DNA from: Saprospiraceae bacterium | Lineage (GTDB): Bacteria > Bacteroidota > Bacteroidia > Chitinophagales > Saprospiraceae | NCBI GenBank assembly: GCA_027009605.1 | Contig: JALVCY010000050.1 | Span: forward strand, 1 to 5,592 | Direction of reading: 5' to 3' | Length of the DNA stretch: 5,592 nucleotides | Position numbers and translations under genes: made by a program | The notes under the pieces: model-generated | Told to the model about the DNA's origin: nothing | Database searches by the model: none | Seen by the model: only the letters and a program-made list of their open reading frames with translations | Part shown: piece by piece, positions 1-5,592 of the stretch | Position numbering within the stretch: position 1 is the first letter of the stretch | Layout of the letters: the number at the start of each line of letters is the position of its first letter

Positions 1-1080
1 CACTGGCTGATCTTCCAACAACCAATTCTCGCCACTCATTAACAAGGCATAAACCGCTGACGCTGTGGCTTTTGTAGTTTTCCAATGCGTGGTTTGTTTA
101 TTTTTCAAAAGCCACACTTTTAATTGGTAAACCGCTTCCTTATCTTTCAAAATCTCATCAAAAGCCTCTATCATCAAGGCATTGGTTTCGACCGGTAGTT
201 GATACCAATAGTAGCCATAGTTTTGCTTCCAATACATGCCCAATTCATCGTTGGTAATGGATCGCTCTTTGATGGACTTCATAATTTCTTGGGCGGTGGC
301 CGGGTCATAATTTCGCTGCAAAGCGAGAGCCAACAAGCCTTCTTGATACAATCCCTTTCCTAAATAATACTTCTTGGCTTGGCCCAAATAGTAGTCATTG
401 ACCTTTCGTAATTTCAGAGACAATTCTTGATTCATAAAGAAAGAACGAGCATACAAATAATGAATCACCATATTGTCCAAATGGTCATCTTCCCACTTGG
501 TCAGCCCTTTTTTGACGGCTTTCGCCAAATCATTATAATGGGCTAACAATTGACTATCAATATATTTGATGGCCTTTTTGGATACTTGCCAAGCTTGCGG
601 GTGCTCCTGTTTATTTAGTGCCCCCAAATGGCTTAAGTGCCCAAATCCTTCCACAATATATTGAGTGATATACCAAGATTCCCGCCCCCCGGGGAACCAC
701 GGGAATCCTCCATCTCCGGACTGCCTTTCGGCTAAAGTGCGAACGGCTTTCTCCTGCTCTCCGGCCATGCGATCCAAATCAAATAAAAGACCAATATTCT
801 TCTTTTGTTCTTCTTCATTCATCGCATTCAACACCCAGGGAGTTTCTTCCAAAAGAGCGGATTTTAATTCTTGATTTTTGCTCAGGTTACTGGCTAGAGC
901 TTCGGTGTCGGTGGTTCGCCACTTTTCAAAAATATTTTTAATTTTAGGATGAGAATTAGCAATAGATGTCGCCAAGGTATTGGCATACAATCTACTAAAA
1001 ACCTGCTCACTACATTCATGCGGATACTCCATAATATAAGGCAAGGCCTGTACCGCATACCAAGCCGGATTGGCCGTAAA
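1..1080 (-). other. Thioester domain, alpha/alpha toroid (residues about 1451-1810, incomplete)
   Basis: It opens with NPAWYAVQALPYIMEYP (1454-1470) and the thioester motif HECSEQVFSRLYAN (1471-1484). Helical repeats follow, with glycine-rich turns: GDGGFPWFPGGRES (1572-1585), GMYWKQNYGYYWYQLPVETN (1731-1750) and NKQTTHWKTTKATASAVYAL (1777-1796). The pattern of paired helices is that of the terpenoid-cyclase-like toroid of complement and A2M proteins. The final MG domain that normally follows is cut off by the window edge. Confidence 0.9.
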
Positions 1081-4000
1081 CTCTAACGTAAATCCTTGAT
1101 TTTCAAGCGTTTTAGACTGACTTGCTTTGTCCATTGCTCGAAAGACAAAGGTCTTCTTTTGCTTGGCTTTTACCGGAAGGGGCATCGTCTCTGTCACCAA
1201 CATCCGGTTGGTCACTACCGGCAAATAACCGGATTCCCCGTCAGAATATTTTCCCGCTGACGCCATCAACGTCCATTTTATCATCGGGGTCTGACCTACA
1301 GAAGGCACCTTAAATCTAAAGGAAACAGGCAACGACCGACCTTTGGGTATGACTAATTCTTTATTGAATTGCGGATTATCCAACCATTTATAAACCGGCA
1401 TCGTGTGCAACTCATCCAGCAGTTGCAATTGTACATTTGGATGCAAATCCTTATCCGACAAATTAACCACCTTGGCAGAAAATTCAATCTCGTCAAACTC
1501 CCGCAAAAATCTAGGCGGGTTCGGGATGACCATCAATTCTTTTTGGGTGATGACTTCCTTTTCAGAAAAAGCATATCGAAACGCTTTGTCATGGGCAAAA
1601 ACCATAAACTTCCAACGGGTCAAAGCTTCATTCATCGTAAATTCAATAATCACATTGCCCTGCGCATCTGTTTTCAAATCCGGTTTGAAGAATACCGTTT
1701 CTTTTAGATTGGTTCGCGGAGACAACTCCGATTCAGCCGGTTTGGGGGCGTTGGAGTCCTTATCAGAAATATTTGCATCCTGCTTTTTATAATTGGCTTT
1801 TACAGCCACTCCGTCAGCCACTTCTTCTACCGGTGCGGACATTGGCATACTAGAATCGCGCATACTTACTTCGCCTAAAAGTGCCTCCTTTCTGAAGTGC
1901 CGGCGTCCGGAATACAGCCTTAGCCTTTCCAAATAATCATACGTTTTGGGCAAACCGGGTGCATGATCCCCCCATAAGCTTTTTCGACTCCCCTTCACTC
2001 CAAAAAGGCCGGGGTTATCCCATCCCCCGGAAAAGAACCGGCTTGGATAGAAATTCGATGTCCAGCGATGCTTTACAAATTGATCTAAAGAAGCATCATA
2101 GAGCGTAGCCACCATTTCGGCCGCTGCAGCATCTGCTTTAGGGCCGGCAATTTTTATACGCCACTTTTCCTTCTGACCGGGATACAATTTGTCCCGGAAA
2201 GAAGTATAGGTAATTTTTAATTCTTTATTCGTCCAAGGCACGACGAAGTTAATCTCTTTCGAGAAAAAACGATTATGGCTCACCGCCACCACCTTTGTCT
2301 TAAATCCGCCCCGATCCTGTTCGGTCACAGAGTAGTCCACCACTTTTTGAGCCCGCCGAACCGGTATGGTCTTGTCCACCCGCTCTTTTTTGTACCGGAA
2401 AGTACTCACTAAATAATTCACTTTGTCCCGGGAAGCTAGCCCGATTTTGGCCAACGAACCGGGCTCTACTTTGGTCTTGAGTGGACTTACGTCAAACAAA
2501 TGATTGAACACATAAGGAGAAGCGCTAGATCTCAATTCCATATACTTAACCAATACAACCGGCTCATTATTTCTGTCTTTCGTATTCAAAATCAGACGAT
2601 AAGTCCCCGGATTCAACTTGGACTTAATCGACACAGAATCAGACACTTGCGTATCAAATGATTGCTCAAAAACCGGACTGGATACCGGCCAAAAAGCGCG
2701 TTCATCTTCTCTAGTATAAGCAAAATCCGGCAAGTTTTTTTCAAACTCCGGCTTAGACATAATTTGGTATTCGGGTTTTTCCCAATAGCGATTGACGAAG
2801 ATTTTATCCGGAATTTGAAGTCGATCAAAGCGTATCGTTCCTTTAGCCGGCACAAACTTTCCATTCAAATTTTTGGTGTAAATTTTAAAACTTGAAAAAT
2901 CTTTTACATCTGCTTTTCCCGGAATATCCACGGCGACATCTAAGGCCACATAGCCCACCGTCACCGAAGACGATGCTTCATGAACTTCTCCTGTCACATC
3001 GGTTACGGTTACATTGATATTAAAAATAAAATTTGGTTTTCCTTTGGGGTCAACAGAGCGATCCGGCAGGGCATCAAAACTCAACTCAAATCCCCCTTCT
3101 GCATTGGTCACCGTTTCACCGACCGCAATCTGAGTGGGTGGCGCCGGATTGTACCAATAGCCGTAGGAGCGCCATACTGGGTAGCGCACGGCACGAGTGA
3201 CTACATATTTGACGGTCGCTCCATCAAGAGCCGCAGCCGAATAATTTTTGGCTTCCCCATTGACCACTACTTTTTCGCCTATGGCATAGGCCTTGGCGGG
3301 CGGATTCATTTTTACTTCAAATTTAGGCCGTTTGTAGTCTTCCACCCTAAACCCTATCCAACCATTGGGTTTGATTCCCAAAGCAAAATTCCCATTCATC
3401 CCACTCGATGGCAATTTGAATTCCCCATTGGCGGTGCCATATTCATTGGTGGTTAATCTGATGGTTTTCACTTTTTGACGGTTTGCATCATAGAGGGTAA
3501 CCTCCAAGCTTTTATGTGCTTGGATATGTGGGATTCTATCCACATCTAATTCGTAAAAAATGGCCTTAAAATAAACGGTTTGCCCGGGTCGGTAGATGGC
3601 TCTGTCCAAAAATATTTTGGTATGTAGGCTGCTCTTCTGTGTCCCCGGATGATAATTCCTTTTGTAAAAAGCATCGTCCAAGACCAATAAATCTTGCCCC
3701 TTGGCAATAGCGGCAAAATGTCTGCCCCTTCCTTTTACCCCCATCTTCAGCGTAGCAACGCCTTGCTTGTCCGTTGTAGAAACCTTCTCACTATGGAGGT
3801 CAAATTTAGAATAATCTATACTCCTAAAAGACCTTAATTCAGCGCCCGCTACCGGCAGTCCCCGGGTTCTATCCAAAATTTTAAATTTTAAATCATTGCG
3901 ATGGTCAGACAATTTTAGCGCCGCCAAATTAGAGACTTGAAACGGGACATGACTTTCTATACCTGACTCATTATCAAGGATTTGTAAAAAATACTGGCCA

Positions 4001-5430
4001 TACGGCAAGGACGGCATCATCAACTCTGTACTATGCATATTATAGTCTTCCGGAGAAGTCAGCGCATATACTTTTTCGACGACGACCGGTAGTTTTTTGA
4101 TGGCTGCGACTTCATCTTCCATTTGTCCAAAAGAAAAGATTTGGTACGGCTTGTCCAGTTGATATATTTTTAATTTTACAGTATGGAGATTGCGATAAGA
4201 TAAGTGGATGAGCCCCGGAGTCATCGGAAGATAGACATCTTCGGCTTGCATACTAATCTTTCTTTCTTTTAATTCTGCCAACTGCTGTCCGCAACGCAAA
4301 GCCCCATGAGAGTTTGGGTAAGTACGTATGGCTTCTTCAGCCAATGCCACGGCTTTCTTATTGGCCTCTTTACCGGCTTGATTAGGGGCATTCCAAGAAT
4401 AGCCCCGGCCTTCTTCCACATAAACGCCCACCATTGCCGAGATGACTTCAGCCGTTATGGGGCTATCCGGGTTCATTTTGCGCAAGCGATTTAAGGCATC
4501 CAAATACAAAGAATTTTTGTCTTCCCCCACAAAATTTTGATAGACAAAACGCAGGCGACTCAAATCCAAATCCAATAAAGCATCGGGATTGACATCATCC
4601 AAATGCATTTTGGTCAACTCCTGAAAAATATGGAGAGCAGCCAATTTGCGTGAAGCGGTATCTCGAGCCACAATCTGCTTACCGGCAAAAGTTTTTGCTT
4701 CCGCAAAATACTCCGGGTCATCCACATAAAATTGATAGGCCGGTTCGGTCAAGAAATTATTTTCACGAGAGTAATAATTCAATACTTCGTGAGCCAGCAA
4801 GTCATACAAGGAGGAACGTAAGCCCTCCGTATTTTCGCCTTTTACAACTAAGGGGTCAATCGCAGAAACCGGCAAGTCTTTTAACTTAGGATTGGCAATA
4901 GCCGCTTGGAAAAGCCGGTTGGTTTCTTGTTCTAATTTTGGCAAAGACCAAGTTCTAAGGTCTTCTTCCTCGTTGTCAGCGACTGCCGTCCGGTTTCGGA
5001 TTCGCCAAAGGTTTTGTTGCGTCCAAGCTTGCATGTATTGAGCCAAATAAAATTCCAATACTTCCTTAGCCGGGGTATCGGCTTTAGCGATTTCTTCAAT
5101 AAACCGTTGGTAGTTTTTCCACTCGGAGTTTTCTTCGATATTTTGAAGAATGGCGACTTTGGTGGTGACCCATTTGACCAATTGACCTGCATGTTTGCTT
5201 TCGCGAATAGTTGGTTCTATTGCATTCAATTTTTGTAGGGCAGACTTGGGGAGTCCTCGCTTCAAAAGAGAATCGATTTCTCTCCATTCCGGGTCAAATC
5301 CATGCATGGTCAGGAGTTTTTCAGGTGGGTTGACAGGCTTGTTATTTTGAGTGGCCTTACGTCCGGCGCAAGCCCAAAAGACGATGGCTAACAGAACGCC
5401 TAAGAAGATGATGCTTATTTGGTTTCTCAT
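1..5430 (-). CDS. Alpha-2-macroglobulin family lipoprotein, thioester-containing (3' end outside window)
   Basis: The frame is open for 1810 codons from ATG 5430-5428 to the window edge, so the C-terminus is missing. Seen in the translation: a hydrophobic signal ending at Cys21; the MG2 signature DRAIYRPGQTVYFKAI (609-624); RVEDYKRPKFEV (695-706); VPWTNKEL (1064-1071); YDASLDQF (1111-1118); NLKETVFFKPDLKTD (1241-1255); PNPPRFLR (1303-1310); and the thioester motif HECSEQ (1471-1476). These are hallmarks of bacterial A2M proteins. Known for the family: protease inhibitors that trap a protease after bait cleavage and bind it through a Cys-Gln thioester. Inferred: a periplasmic, outer- or inner-membrane-anchored defence protein. 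ATG 5430 is the start because it gives a proper lipoprotein signal, lies just below a promoter match, and an in-frame stop (minus-strand TAA) lies upstream at 5521-5523 with no other ATG between. Family members in this group usually reach roughly 1900-2100 residues, so about one more MG-type domain should lie beyond position 1. Family assignment is very sure; the biological target is unknown. Confidence 0.97.
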   Translation of the reverse strand, partial: MRNQISIIFLGVLLAIVFWACAGRKATQNNKPVNPPEKLLTMHGFDPEWREIDSLLKRGLPKSALQKLNAIEPTIRESKHAGQLVKWVTTKVAILQNIEENSEWKNYQRFIEEIAKADTPAKEVLEFYLAQYMQAWTQQNLWRIRNRTAVADNEEEDLRTWSLPKLEQETNRLFQAAIANPKLKDLPVSAIDPLVVKGENTEGLRSSLYDLLAHEVLNYYSRENNFLTEPAYQFYVDDPEYFAEAKTFAGKQIVARDTASRKLAALHIFQELTKMHLDDVNPDALLDLDLSRLRFVYQNFVGEDKNSLYLDALNRLRKMNPDSPITAEVISAMVGVYVEEGRGYSWNAPNQAGKEANKKAVALAEEAIRTYPNSHGALRCGQQLAELKERKISMQAEDVYLPMTPGLIHLSYRNLHTVKLKIYQLDKPYQIFSFGQMEDEVAAIKKLPVVVEKVYALTSPEDYNMHSTELMMPSLPYGQYFLQILDNESGIESHVPFQVSNLAALKLSDHRNDLKFKILDRTRGLPVAGAELRSFRSIDYSKFDLHSEKVSTTDKQGVATLKMGVKGRGRHFAAIAKGQDLLVLDDAFYKRNYHPGTQKSSLHTKIFLDRAIYRPGQTVYFKAIFYELDVDRIPHIQAHKSLEVTLYDANRQKVKTIRLTTNEYGTANGEFKLPSSGMNGNFALGIKPNGWIGFRVEDYKRPKFEVKMNPPAKAYAIGEKVVVNGEAKNYSAAALDGATVKYVVTRAVRYPVWRSYGYWYNPAPPTQIAVGETVTNAEGGFELSFDALPDRSVDPKGKPNFIFNINVTVTDVTGEVHEASSSVTVGYVALDVAVDIPGKADVKDFSSFKIYTKNLNGKFVPAKGTIRFDRLQIPDKIFVNRYWEKPEYQIMSKPEFEKNLPDFAYTREDERAFWPVSSPVFEQSFDTQVSDSVSIKSKLNPGTYRLILNTKDRNNEPVVLVKYMELRSSASPYVFNHLFDVSPLKTKVEPGSLAKIGLASRDKVNYLVSTFRYKKERVDKTIPVRRAQKVVDYSVTEQDRGGFKTKVVAVSHNRFFSKEINFVVPWTNKELKITYTSFRDKLYPGQKEKWRIKIAGPKADAAAAEMVATLYDASLDQFVKHRWTSNFYPSRFFSGGWDNPGLFGVKGSRKSLWGDHAPGLPKTYDYLERLRLYSGRRHFRKEALLGEVSMRDSSMPMSAPVEEVADGVAVKANYKKQDANISDKDSNAPKPAESELSPRTNLKETVFFKPDLKTDAQGNVIIEFTMNEALTRWKFMVFAHDKAFRYAFSEKEVITQKELMVIPNPPRFLREFDEIEFSAKVVNLSDKDLHPNVQLQLLDELHTMPVYKWLDNPQFNKELVIPKGRSLPVSFRFKVPSVGQTPMIKWTLMASAGKYSDGESGYLPVVTNRMLVTETMPLPVKAKQKKTFVFRAMDKASQSKTLENQGFTLEFTANPAWYAVQALPYIMEYPHECSEQVFSRLYANTLATSIANSHPKIKNIFEKWRTTDTEALASNLSKNQELKSALLEETPWVLNAMNEEEQKKNIGLLFDLDRMAGEQEKAVRTLAERQSGDGGFPWFPGGRESWYITQYIVEGFGHLSHLGALNKQEHPQAWQVSKKAIKYIDSQLLAHYNDLAKAVKKGLTKWEDDHLDNMVIHYLYARSFFMNQELSLKLRKVNDYYLGQAKKYYLGKGLYQEGLLALALQRNYDPATAQEIMKSIKERSITNDELGMYWKQNYGYYWYQLPVETNALMIEAFDEILKDKEAVYQLKVWLLKNKQTTHWKTTKATASAVYALLMSGENWLLEDQPV
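1003..1014 (-). other. Internal thioester motif Cys-Ser-Glu-Gln (residues 1473-1476)
   Basis: Cys1473 (codon at 1014-1012) and Gln1476 (codon at 1005-1003) have the C-x-E-Q spacing of the GCGEQ thioester of A2M and complement C3. Both bond-forming residues are present, so the protein is predicted to be able to form the reactive thioester and couple covalently to a target. Many bacterial A2M paralogues have lost this motif; this one has not. Confidence 0.9.
1081..1440 (-). other. CUB-like / MG linker domain (residues about 1331-1450)
   Basis: This is a beta-rich segment between the A2M core and the thioester domain, with KGRSLPVSFRFKVP (1363-1376) and LPVVTNRMLVTETMPLPV (1403-1420). The latter motif recurs in bacterial A2M proteins just before the thioester domain. 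In the known fold the thioester domain is an insertion in a CUB-like domain; assignment here is by position and motif. Confidence 0.65.
1441..1719 (-). other. Core A2M domain (residues about 1238-1330)
   Basis: NLKETVFFKPDLKTD (1241-1255), GNVIIEFTMNEALTRWKFMV (1258-1277) and PNPPRFLR (1303-1310) match the Pfam A2M domain pattern 'R.nf.ETaff.p.l.td..G.v..sF..peaLT.Wk......d'. This domain links the bait to the thioester-bearing half and is expected to move upon bait cleavage. Confidence 0.9.
1720..1878 (-). other. Probable protease bait segment (residues about 1185-1237)
   Basis: About 50 residues of low-complexity, hydrophilic sequence lacking aromatic residues except one Tyr interrupt two well-conserved blocks. 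They contain runs such as SMRDSSMPMSAPVEEVADG (1189-1207) and scattered Lys, Arg, Met, Asp and Ser. The segment ends directly before the conserved NLKETVFFKP of the core A2M domain, which is where the bait lies in bacterial A2M proteins. The mixture of Arg, Lys, Met, Glu and Val would offer cut sites to many protease types. The role is inferred from position and composition. Confidence 0.7.
1879..2475 (-). other. Bait-region-associated MG domains (residues about 986-1184)
   Basis: KVEPGSLAKIGLASRDKVNY (987-1006) matches the start of the A2M bait-region domain family ('.ePGe.a.i.l.s'). It is followed by VPWTNKEL (1064-1071), FRDKLYPGQKEKW (1078-1090) and YDASLDQF (1111-1118), a motif series shared by large Bacteroidota A2M proteins. 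This part leads into the flexible bait segment. Confidence 0.75.
2476..3300 (-). other. Further MG domains (residues about 711-985)
   Basis: Two to three beta-sandwich domains follow MG2. The first opens with GEKVVVNGEAKNYSAAALDG (718-737) and GATVKYVVTRAVRYPVW, matching the family pattern 'Gd.v.v.g.a.yy.G.pl.ga.V.y.V.r'. An aromatic patch WRSYGYWYNP lies at 753-762, and VTNAEGGFELSF (774-785) supplies the next strand and turn. The residues 860-950 region, with strands such as KGTIRFDRLQ and LNPGTYRLILNT, resembles a further MG domain. Boundaries are approximate. Confidence 0.65.
3301..3621 (-). other. MG2 domain (residues about 604-710)
   Basis: This contains the strongest family signature, DRAIYRPGQTVYFKAI at 609-624, corresponding to the Pfam MG2 (A2M_N) consensus 'D+.iYRPGetV.fk'. 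It is followed by LEVTLYDANRQKV (643-655), TTNEYGTANGEFKLP (660-674) with the usual 't...G...g.f.lp' turn, and the closing motif RVEDYKRPKFEV (695-706). Confidence 0.92.
3622..3897 (-). other. Carboxypeptidase-regulatory-like / MG domain (residues about 512-603)
   Basis: The run FKILDRTRGLPVAGAELRSF (515-534) followed by STTDKQGVATLKM (551-563) has the form 'D+.tG.Pv.gA.v......TD..G.a.l', typical of the transthyretin-like beta sandwich that bacterial A2M proteins carry immediately before MG2. It is a structural module with no catalytic residues. Confidence 0.7.
3910..4254 (-). other. First MG-like beta domain (residues about 393-507)
   Basis: From residue 393 the composition switches to alternating hydrophobic and polar residues, as in a beta sandwich: the stretch around AEDVYLPMTPGLIHLSYRNL (396-415) followed by VKLKIYQLDK. 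It resembles the MG1-type domain that opens the macroglobulin chain of bacterial A2M proteins (strands handling 'Y.N...v.+.i'). The domain ends near PYGQYFLQILDNESG and FQVSNLAALKL. Boundaries are estimated by eye. Confidence 0.6.
4255..5367 (-). other. N-terminal helical region of the A2M protein (residues 22-392)
   Basis: About 370 residues precede the first recognisable MG domain. The sequence is rich in Leu, Ala, Glu and Lys and poor in Gly, with amphipathic patterns suggesting mostly alpha helix. The stretch near residues 362-387 (AEEAIRTYPNSHGALRCGQQ and flanks) looks like a TPR-type helix pair. I cannot assign a named domain to the rest. It may act as a spacer or a docking surface between the lipid anchor and the MG core. 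Cys380, one of only three cysteines in the visible protein, is here. Confidence 0.6.
5368..5430 (-). other. Lipoprotein signal peptide and lipidated cysteine (residues 1-21)
   Basis: The N-terminus is short and positively charged (MRNQ), followed by a hydrophobic stretch (residues 5-19) and then Trp-Ala-Cys, with Cys21 as the likely lipidation site. The positions before the cysteine are Phe-Trp-Ala rather than the classical Leu-Ala-Gly, so the lipobox is loose, but Ala at -1 and the hydrophobic core fit signal peptidase II processing. The residues after Cys21 (AGRKATQNNKP) contain no acidic cluster of the kind that marks surface-exported lipoproteins in some Bacteroidota. This favours a periplasm-facing anchor, which is inference. 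The E. coli A2M homologue is also a lipoprotein. Confidence 0.8.
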
Positions 5431-5447
5431 ATATGGGTATTTTTTTT
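5431..5447 (-). promoter_or_regulatory. A-rich translation start region without Shine-Dalgarno
   Basis: Immediately upstream of the ATG the minus strand reads eight A residues (part of GAAAAAAAATACCCATAT) and no purine-rich GGAG-type site. Bacteroidota commonly initiate translation without a Shine-Dalgarno sequence and favour A-rich leaders, so this supports both the chosen start and the phylum. Confidence 0.55.
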
Positions 5448-5479
5448 CAAATGTAGTGATTAAATGGGGCAAAAACAAA
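5448..5479 (-). promoter_or_regulatory. Bacteroidota-type promoter (-33 TTTG, -7 TACATTTG)
   Basis: Reading the minus strand, TTTG at 5479-5476 is followed after 20 bp by TACATTTG at 5455-5448, a full match to the Bacteroidota -7 consensus TAnnTTTG at a suitable distance from its -33 element. Transcription would start around 5444-5437, leaving a very short leader of about 7-14 nt before the ATG. The spacer and flanks are AT-rich. No operator or riboswitch is visible. Confidence 0.75.
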
Positions 5480-5524
5480 CAGAAAGTGCTTTTTTTAGGT
5501 GATTTGGGGTTTTGTTTGGATTAT

Positions 5525-5574
5525 AGTTGAGAGAGTTGAAGAAGTTGATTCGCTGCGCTAGTTGAAGAAGTTGA
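5525..5574. repeat. Short direct repeats of AGTTGA, 9-bp period, in intergenic DNA
   Basis: The hexamer AGTTGA occurs at 5525, 5534, 5543, 5560 and 5569. The first three and the last two are spaced 9 bp apart (AGTTGA plus a purine triplet GAG or AGA). The 15-mer AGTTGAAGAAGTTGA is present twice exactly, at 5534-5548 and 5560-5574, 26 bp apart, separated by TTCGCTGCGCT. Every plus-strand frame through it contains a stop, so it is unlikely to be coding. It looks like the edge of an extragenic repeat family. Confidence 0.75.
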
Positions 5575-5592
5575 GACGTTCGCCTACGGCTC
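5549..5592. repeat. GC-rich inverted mini-motifs between the direct repeats
   Basis: Two short GC-rich blocks alternate with the AGTTGA repeats: TTCGCTGCGCT (5549-5559, with CGC-T-GCG able to pair) and GACGTTCGCCTACGGCTC (5575-5592, with GCC-TAC-GGC able to pair). They contrast with the surrounding AT-rich DNA. The stems are only 3 bp, too short for a convincing terminator. The second block is cut by the window edge. Confidence 0.4.

Larger units (their letters stand above)
5431..5592. other. Intergenic region upstream of the A2M gene
   Basis: These 162 bp hold the promoter and the extragenic repeats described separately. The middle part (about 5480-5524) is T- and G-rich on the plus strand and shows no hairpin, tRNA or ORF that I can support. 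No terminator of a neighbouring gene is visible, and the next gene to the right is outside the window. Confidence 0.7.

Noticed and set aside
680..720. Possible frameshift at the C/G homopolymers around 687-697
   Set aside because: Translation on both sides stays in the same frame and gives the conserved GDGGFPWFPGG motif, so the sequence is in order.
1369..1792. Two overlapping plus-strand open frames (112 and 129 codons)
   Set aside because: Antisense to the core A2M domain with its conserved NLKETVFFKP and PNPPRFLR motifs; they are by-products of codon use in the real gene.
2980..3456. Plus-strand open frame of 158 codons
   Set aside because: It lies wholly antisense to the MG2 and following MG domain of the A2M gene, has no start context or recognisable domain, and the sense frame carries clear family motifs there.
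4932..5287. Two minus-strand open frames (86 and 63 codons) overlapping the gene's 5' part
   Set aside because: They are out-of-frame shadows inside the A2M coding sequence. The A2M frame continues unbroken from the signal peptide through this stretch, so no frameshift is needed.
5460..5592. Minus-strand open frame entering from the right edge and ending at a TAA at 5462-5460
   Set aside because: It translates through the AGTTGA repeats and the -33 promoter element into low-complexity sequence with no recognisable protein features; more likely chance than the tail of an upstream gene.
5525..5592. CRISPR array
   Set aside because: Repeat units are 6-15 bp with 9 and 26 bp periods and the intervening blocks are 11 bp, far from CRISPR repeat and spacer lengths; no cas gene is visible.
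5575..5592. Intrinsic terminator of a neighbouring gene
   Set aside because: The GCC/GGC stem is only 3 bp and no T-run follows within the window.

Overview
The window is almost entirely one gene. A single uninterrupted reading frame on the minus strand starts at an ATG at 5430-5428 and runs leftward off the window at position 1, giving 1810 codons with no stop and no frameshift. I translated the whole frame. It is a very large bacterial alpha-2-macroglobulin (A2M) family protein with a lipoprotein-type signal, a helical N-terminal region, a chain of macroglobulin (MG) beta-sandwich domains, a probable protease bait region, and a helical thioester domain carrying an intact Cys-Ser-Glu-Gln thioester motif. 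The C-terminus lies outside the window.

The organism is probably a member of the Bacteroidota. The gene is preceded by a good match to the phylum-specific promoter (TTTG, 20 bp, TAnnTTTG), it has an A-rich leader without a Shine-Dalgarno sequence, and the protein's motif wording matches what I recall of large Bacteroidota A2M proteins. The genus cannot be named from this sequence alone.

Layout from right to left, in the direction of transcription: 5525-5592 holds short direct repeats built on the unit AGTTGA plus two GC-rich inverted motifs, an extragenic repeat that probably continues past the window edge. 5449-5524 is AT-rich and carries the promoter. 5430-1 is the A2M gene: signal peptide (residues 1-20, lipid Cys21), helical region (22-392), MG-type domains (393-985), bait-region-associated part (986-1184), probable bait segment (1185-1237), core A2M domain (1238-1330), linking beta domain (1331-1450) and thioester domain (1451-1810, incomplete).

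Inferred function: a periplasmic, membrane-anchored broad-spectrum protease trap. A foreign protease cuts the bait, the protein changes shape, and the exposed Cys-Gln thioester bonds covalently to the protease. No second gene is visible, so operon context, such as the peptidoglycan glycosyltransferase pbpC that often accompanies bacterial A2M genes, cannot be tested here. I found no evidence of a previously undescribed multi-gene system in the window.
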